A DNA stretch of 6,749 nt. It comes from Oscillospiraceae bacterium. GTDB taxonomy: Bacteria > Bacillota > Clostridia > Oscillospirales > Ruminococcaceae. Position 1 is the stretch's first letter. Each line of letters opens with the position of its first letter. The stretch spans positions 1-6,749 of the forward strand of contig JAHHUC010000089.1 in NCBI GenBank assembly GCA_020024215.1. The letters are read 5' to 3'. Below, piece after piece: positions 5,755 through 6,749 of this stretch. The translations under genes and the position numbers were made by a program. The notes under the pieces were generated by a model that did not search any database, was not told the DNA's origin, and was given only the letters and a program-made list of their open reading frames with translations.

Positions 5755-6749
5755 CCGATTACATCCTTCTTATTCTTTAAATTATATACAAACGCCAATA
5801 TTTCGGCCACCGGCTTATAAAATTTTTCCGGTATTTCAGCATCCAAATCCACATTCTCATACAAGCCCCTTGCCAGGGGTTTGTTTTCTGTTATGTAAAT
5901 ATTATTTTCCTCTGCGATTTTGACAATTCGCAAAGCCAGACTGTCGGCACCTTTAGCGACCACAACAGGAGCATTGTTCCTATTGGGGTCATATTTTATG
6001 GCAACAGCAAAATGTGTGGGGTTTCTTATTACCACATCGGCACTTGGAACCTGCTGCATCATACGCTTTCTGGCCTGTGCCTGCTGCTTTTCCCTTATCT
6101 TGCCCTTTACCTGAGGATCGCCTTCTGTCTGCTTGTATTCTTCCTTCAGCTCCTGCTTGCTCATTCTCAGGTTCTTTTCATATTCCCACCACTGGTAGGC
6201 ATAATCGGCCACAGCCACAAAAGCCATTATAATGGCTGCATTTTTAGCTATATCAAATATCAGACTTCCCGTAAAAGCCATAGATTTTCCAAATCCTATG
6301 CTCATCATCTTGGGAAACTGCCAAATTTCTTTTTTATAAAGAGAATAGATTATATAGCCTAAAATCACTATTTTTATCAGCGATTTTAAAAGCTCCACCA
6401 CTCCTCTTACGGAAAAAAGCTTCTTTATACCCTGAATAGGGTTCATCCTGCTGAATTTAACACTCAGCGCCTGCATTGTAAAAAGTCCCTTTGTCTGTGC
6501 AACAGTGGCAATAATAGCCGACAGGCTGCAAATCAAAAGTATGGGCATTGTTGTAATGAGAAATATCTGCCCGCCTGTCAAAAACAATTTTCTCAGCTGC
6601 AAAGCGTTCAGCTCCTTTATGCTGACACTCATGCCAAGAAATGTCTTTATTGAATTTTCCAGAAGCTGCACTACATAAGGGCCTAAAAATTTCAAAGAAA
6701 AAAAGCTGACCAAAAGTGTAAAAACCACAACTACCTCATGGCTTTGAAA
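5751..6749 (-). CDS. flhB: FlhB, flagellar type III export gate / specificity switch protein (5' end outside window)
   Basis: FlhB is an inner-membrane component of the flagellar type III export apparatus. Its cytoplasmic domain cleaves itself and switches export from rod/hook to filament substrates. The visible 332 residues start with F-Q-S-H-E-V, resembling the usual K-S-Q-E-V region just before the first membrane helix, and show four hydrophobic segments. A highly charged linker follows (K-Q-E-L-K-E-E-Y-K-Q-T-E-G-D-P-Q-V-K-G). The autocleavage motif N-P-T-H is intact at bases 6012-6023, followed by F-A-V-A-I-K-Y and the conserved cytoplasmic domain. The frame stays open to base 6749, so the gene is cut by the window edge. 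Compared with a typical length near 360 residues, about 30 N-terminal residues are missing. The GTG at 6728 is an internal valine codon, not the start. The stop overlaps the flhA start in an ATGA, suggesting translational coupling. No fused FliR domain is visible in the part present. Confidence 0.96.
   Translation of the reverse strand, partial: FQSHEVVVVFTLLVSFFSLKFLGPYVVQLLENSIKTFLGMSVSIKELNALQLRKLFLTGGQIFLITTMPILLICSLSAIIATVAQTKGLFTMQALSVKFSRMNPIQGIKKLFSVRGVVELLKSLIKIVILGYIIYSLYKKEIWQFPKMMSIGFGKSMAFTGSLIFDIAKNAAIIMAFVAVADYAYQWWEYEKNLRMSKQELKEEYKQTEGDPQVKGKIREKQQAQARKRMMQQVPSADVVIRNPTHFAVAIKYDPNRNNAPVVVAKGADSLALRIVKIAEENNIYITENKPLARGLYENVDLDAEIPEKFYKPVAEILAFVYNLKNKKDVIG

Noticed and set aside
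5504..5923. Plus-strand open frame of 139 codons opposite the start of flhA and the end of flhB
   Set aside because: It is antisense to two clearly conserved genes, spans their junction, and its translation shows no family motif.
6202..6209. Minus-strand GCCGATTA inside flhB, similar to a sigma-28 -10 element
   Set aside because: The upstream TAAT is a poor -35 with 16-base spacing, and the site lies inside coding sequence far from the next start.
6726..6728. GTG as the start codon of flhB
   Set aside because: The frame is open upstream to the window edge and those upstream residues (Q-S-H-E-V) match conserved FlhB sequence, so the true start lies outside the window.

Overview
This window is the distal end of a flagellar export, basal-body and chemotaxis operon. 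Every convincing gene is on the minus strand, so transcription runs from base 6749 toward base 1. Gene content and order point to a motile Gram-positive Firmicute of class Clostridia: CheC and CheD are present, a sigma-28-type factor lies inside the flagellar cluster, and two FlgF/FlgG-type rod genes follow it. Base composition is moderate to AT-rich with frequent ATA isoleucine codons. A Lachnospiraceae-type organism is my best guess, but family-level placement is inference from the sequence alone.

Layout in transcription order: flhB (its 5' end lies outside the window), flhA (ATGA overlap with flhB), a sigma-28/FliA-type sigma factor gene, a first FlgF/FlgG-family rod gene, a second FlgG-family rod gene, cheC, and cheD (ATGA overlap with cheC). 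After cheD comes about 220 bases with no supported gene. It holds a hairpin plus U-tract that fits an intrinsic terminator for the operon, and immediately beyond it a perfect 20-bp AT-rich palindrome that shares bases with the terminator stem. Gaps between genes are 33 bases or less and most starts have a purine-rich ribosome binding site, so the seven genes look like one transcription unit. I found no convincing internal promoter.

The genes form one programme. FlhB and FlhA are core membrane parts of the flagellar type III export gate, and FlhB also acts as the substrate-specificity switch. The two FlgF/FlgG-family proteins are exported through the gate and form the distal rod or rod-hook region. 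The sigma factor would switch on late genes such as flagellin. CheC and CheD act in chemotactic adaptation as CheY-P phosphatase and receptor deamidase. The catalytic and signature residues I could check are intact in all seven genes, and I saw no frameshift, mobile element, tRNA, rRNA or CRISPR.

The window is mostly ordinary. The points worth a second look are the overlapping hairpins downstream of cheD, the absence of flhF/flhG between flhA and the sigma gene, a somewhat divergent promoter-recognition helix in the sigma factor, and cheC-cheD lying apart from cheA/cheB/cheW. I did not find evidence of an undescribed system.
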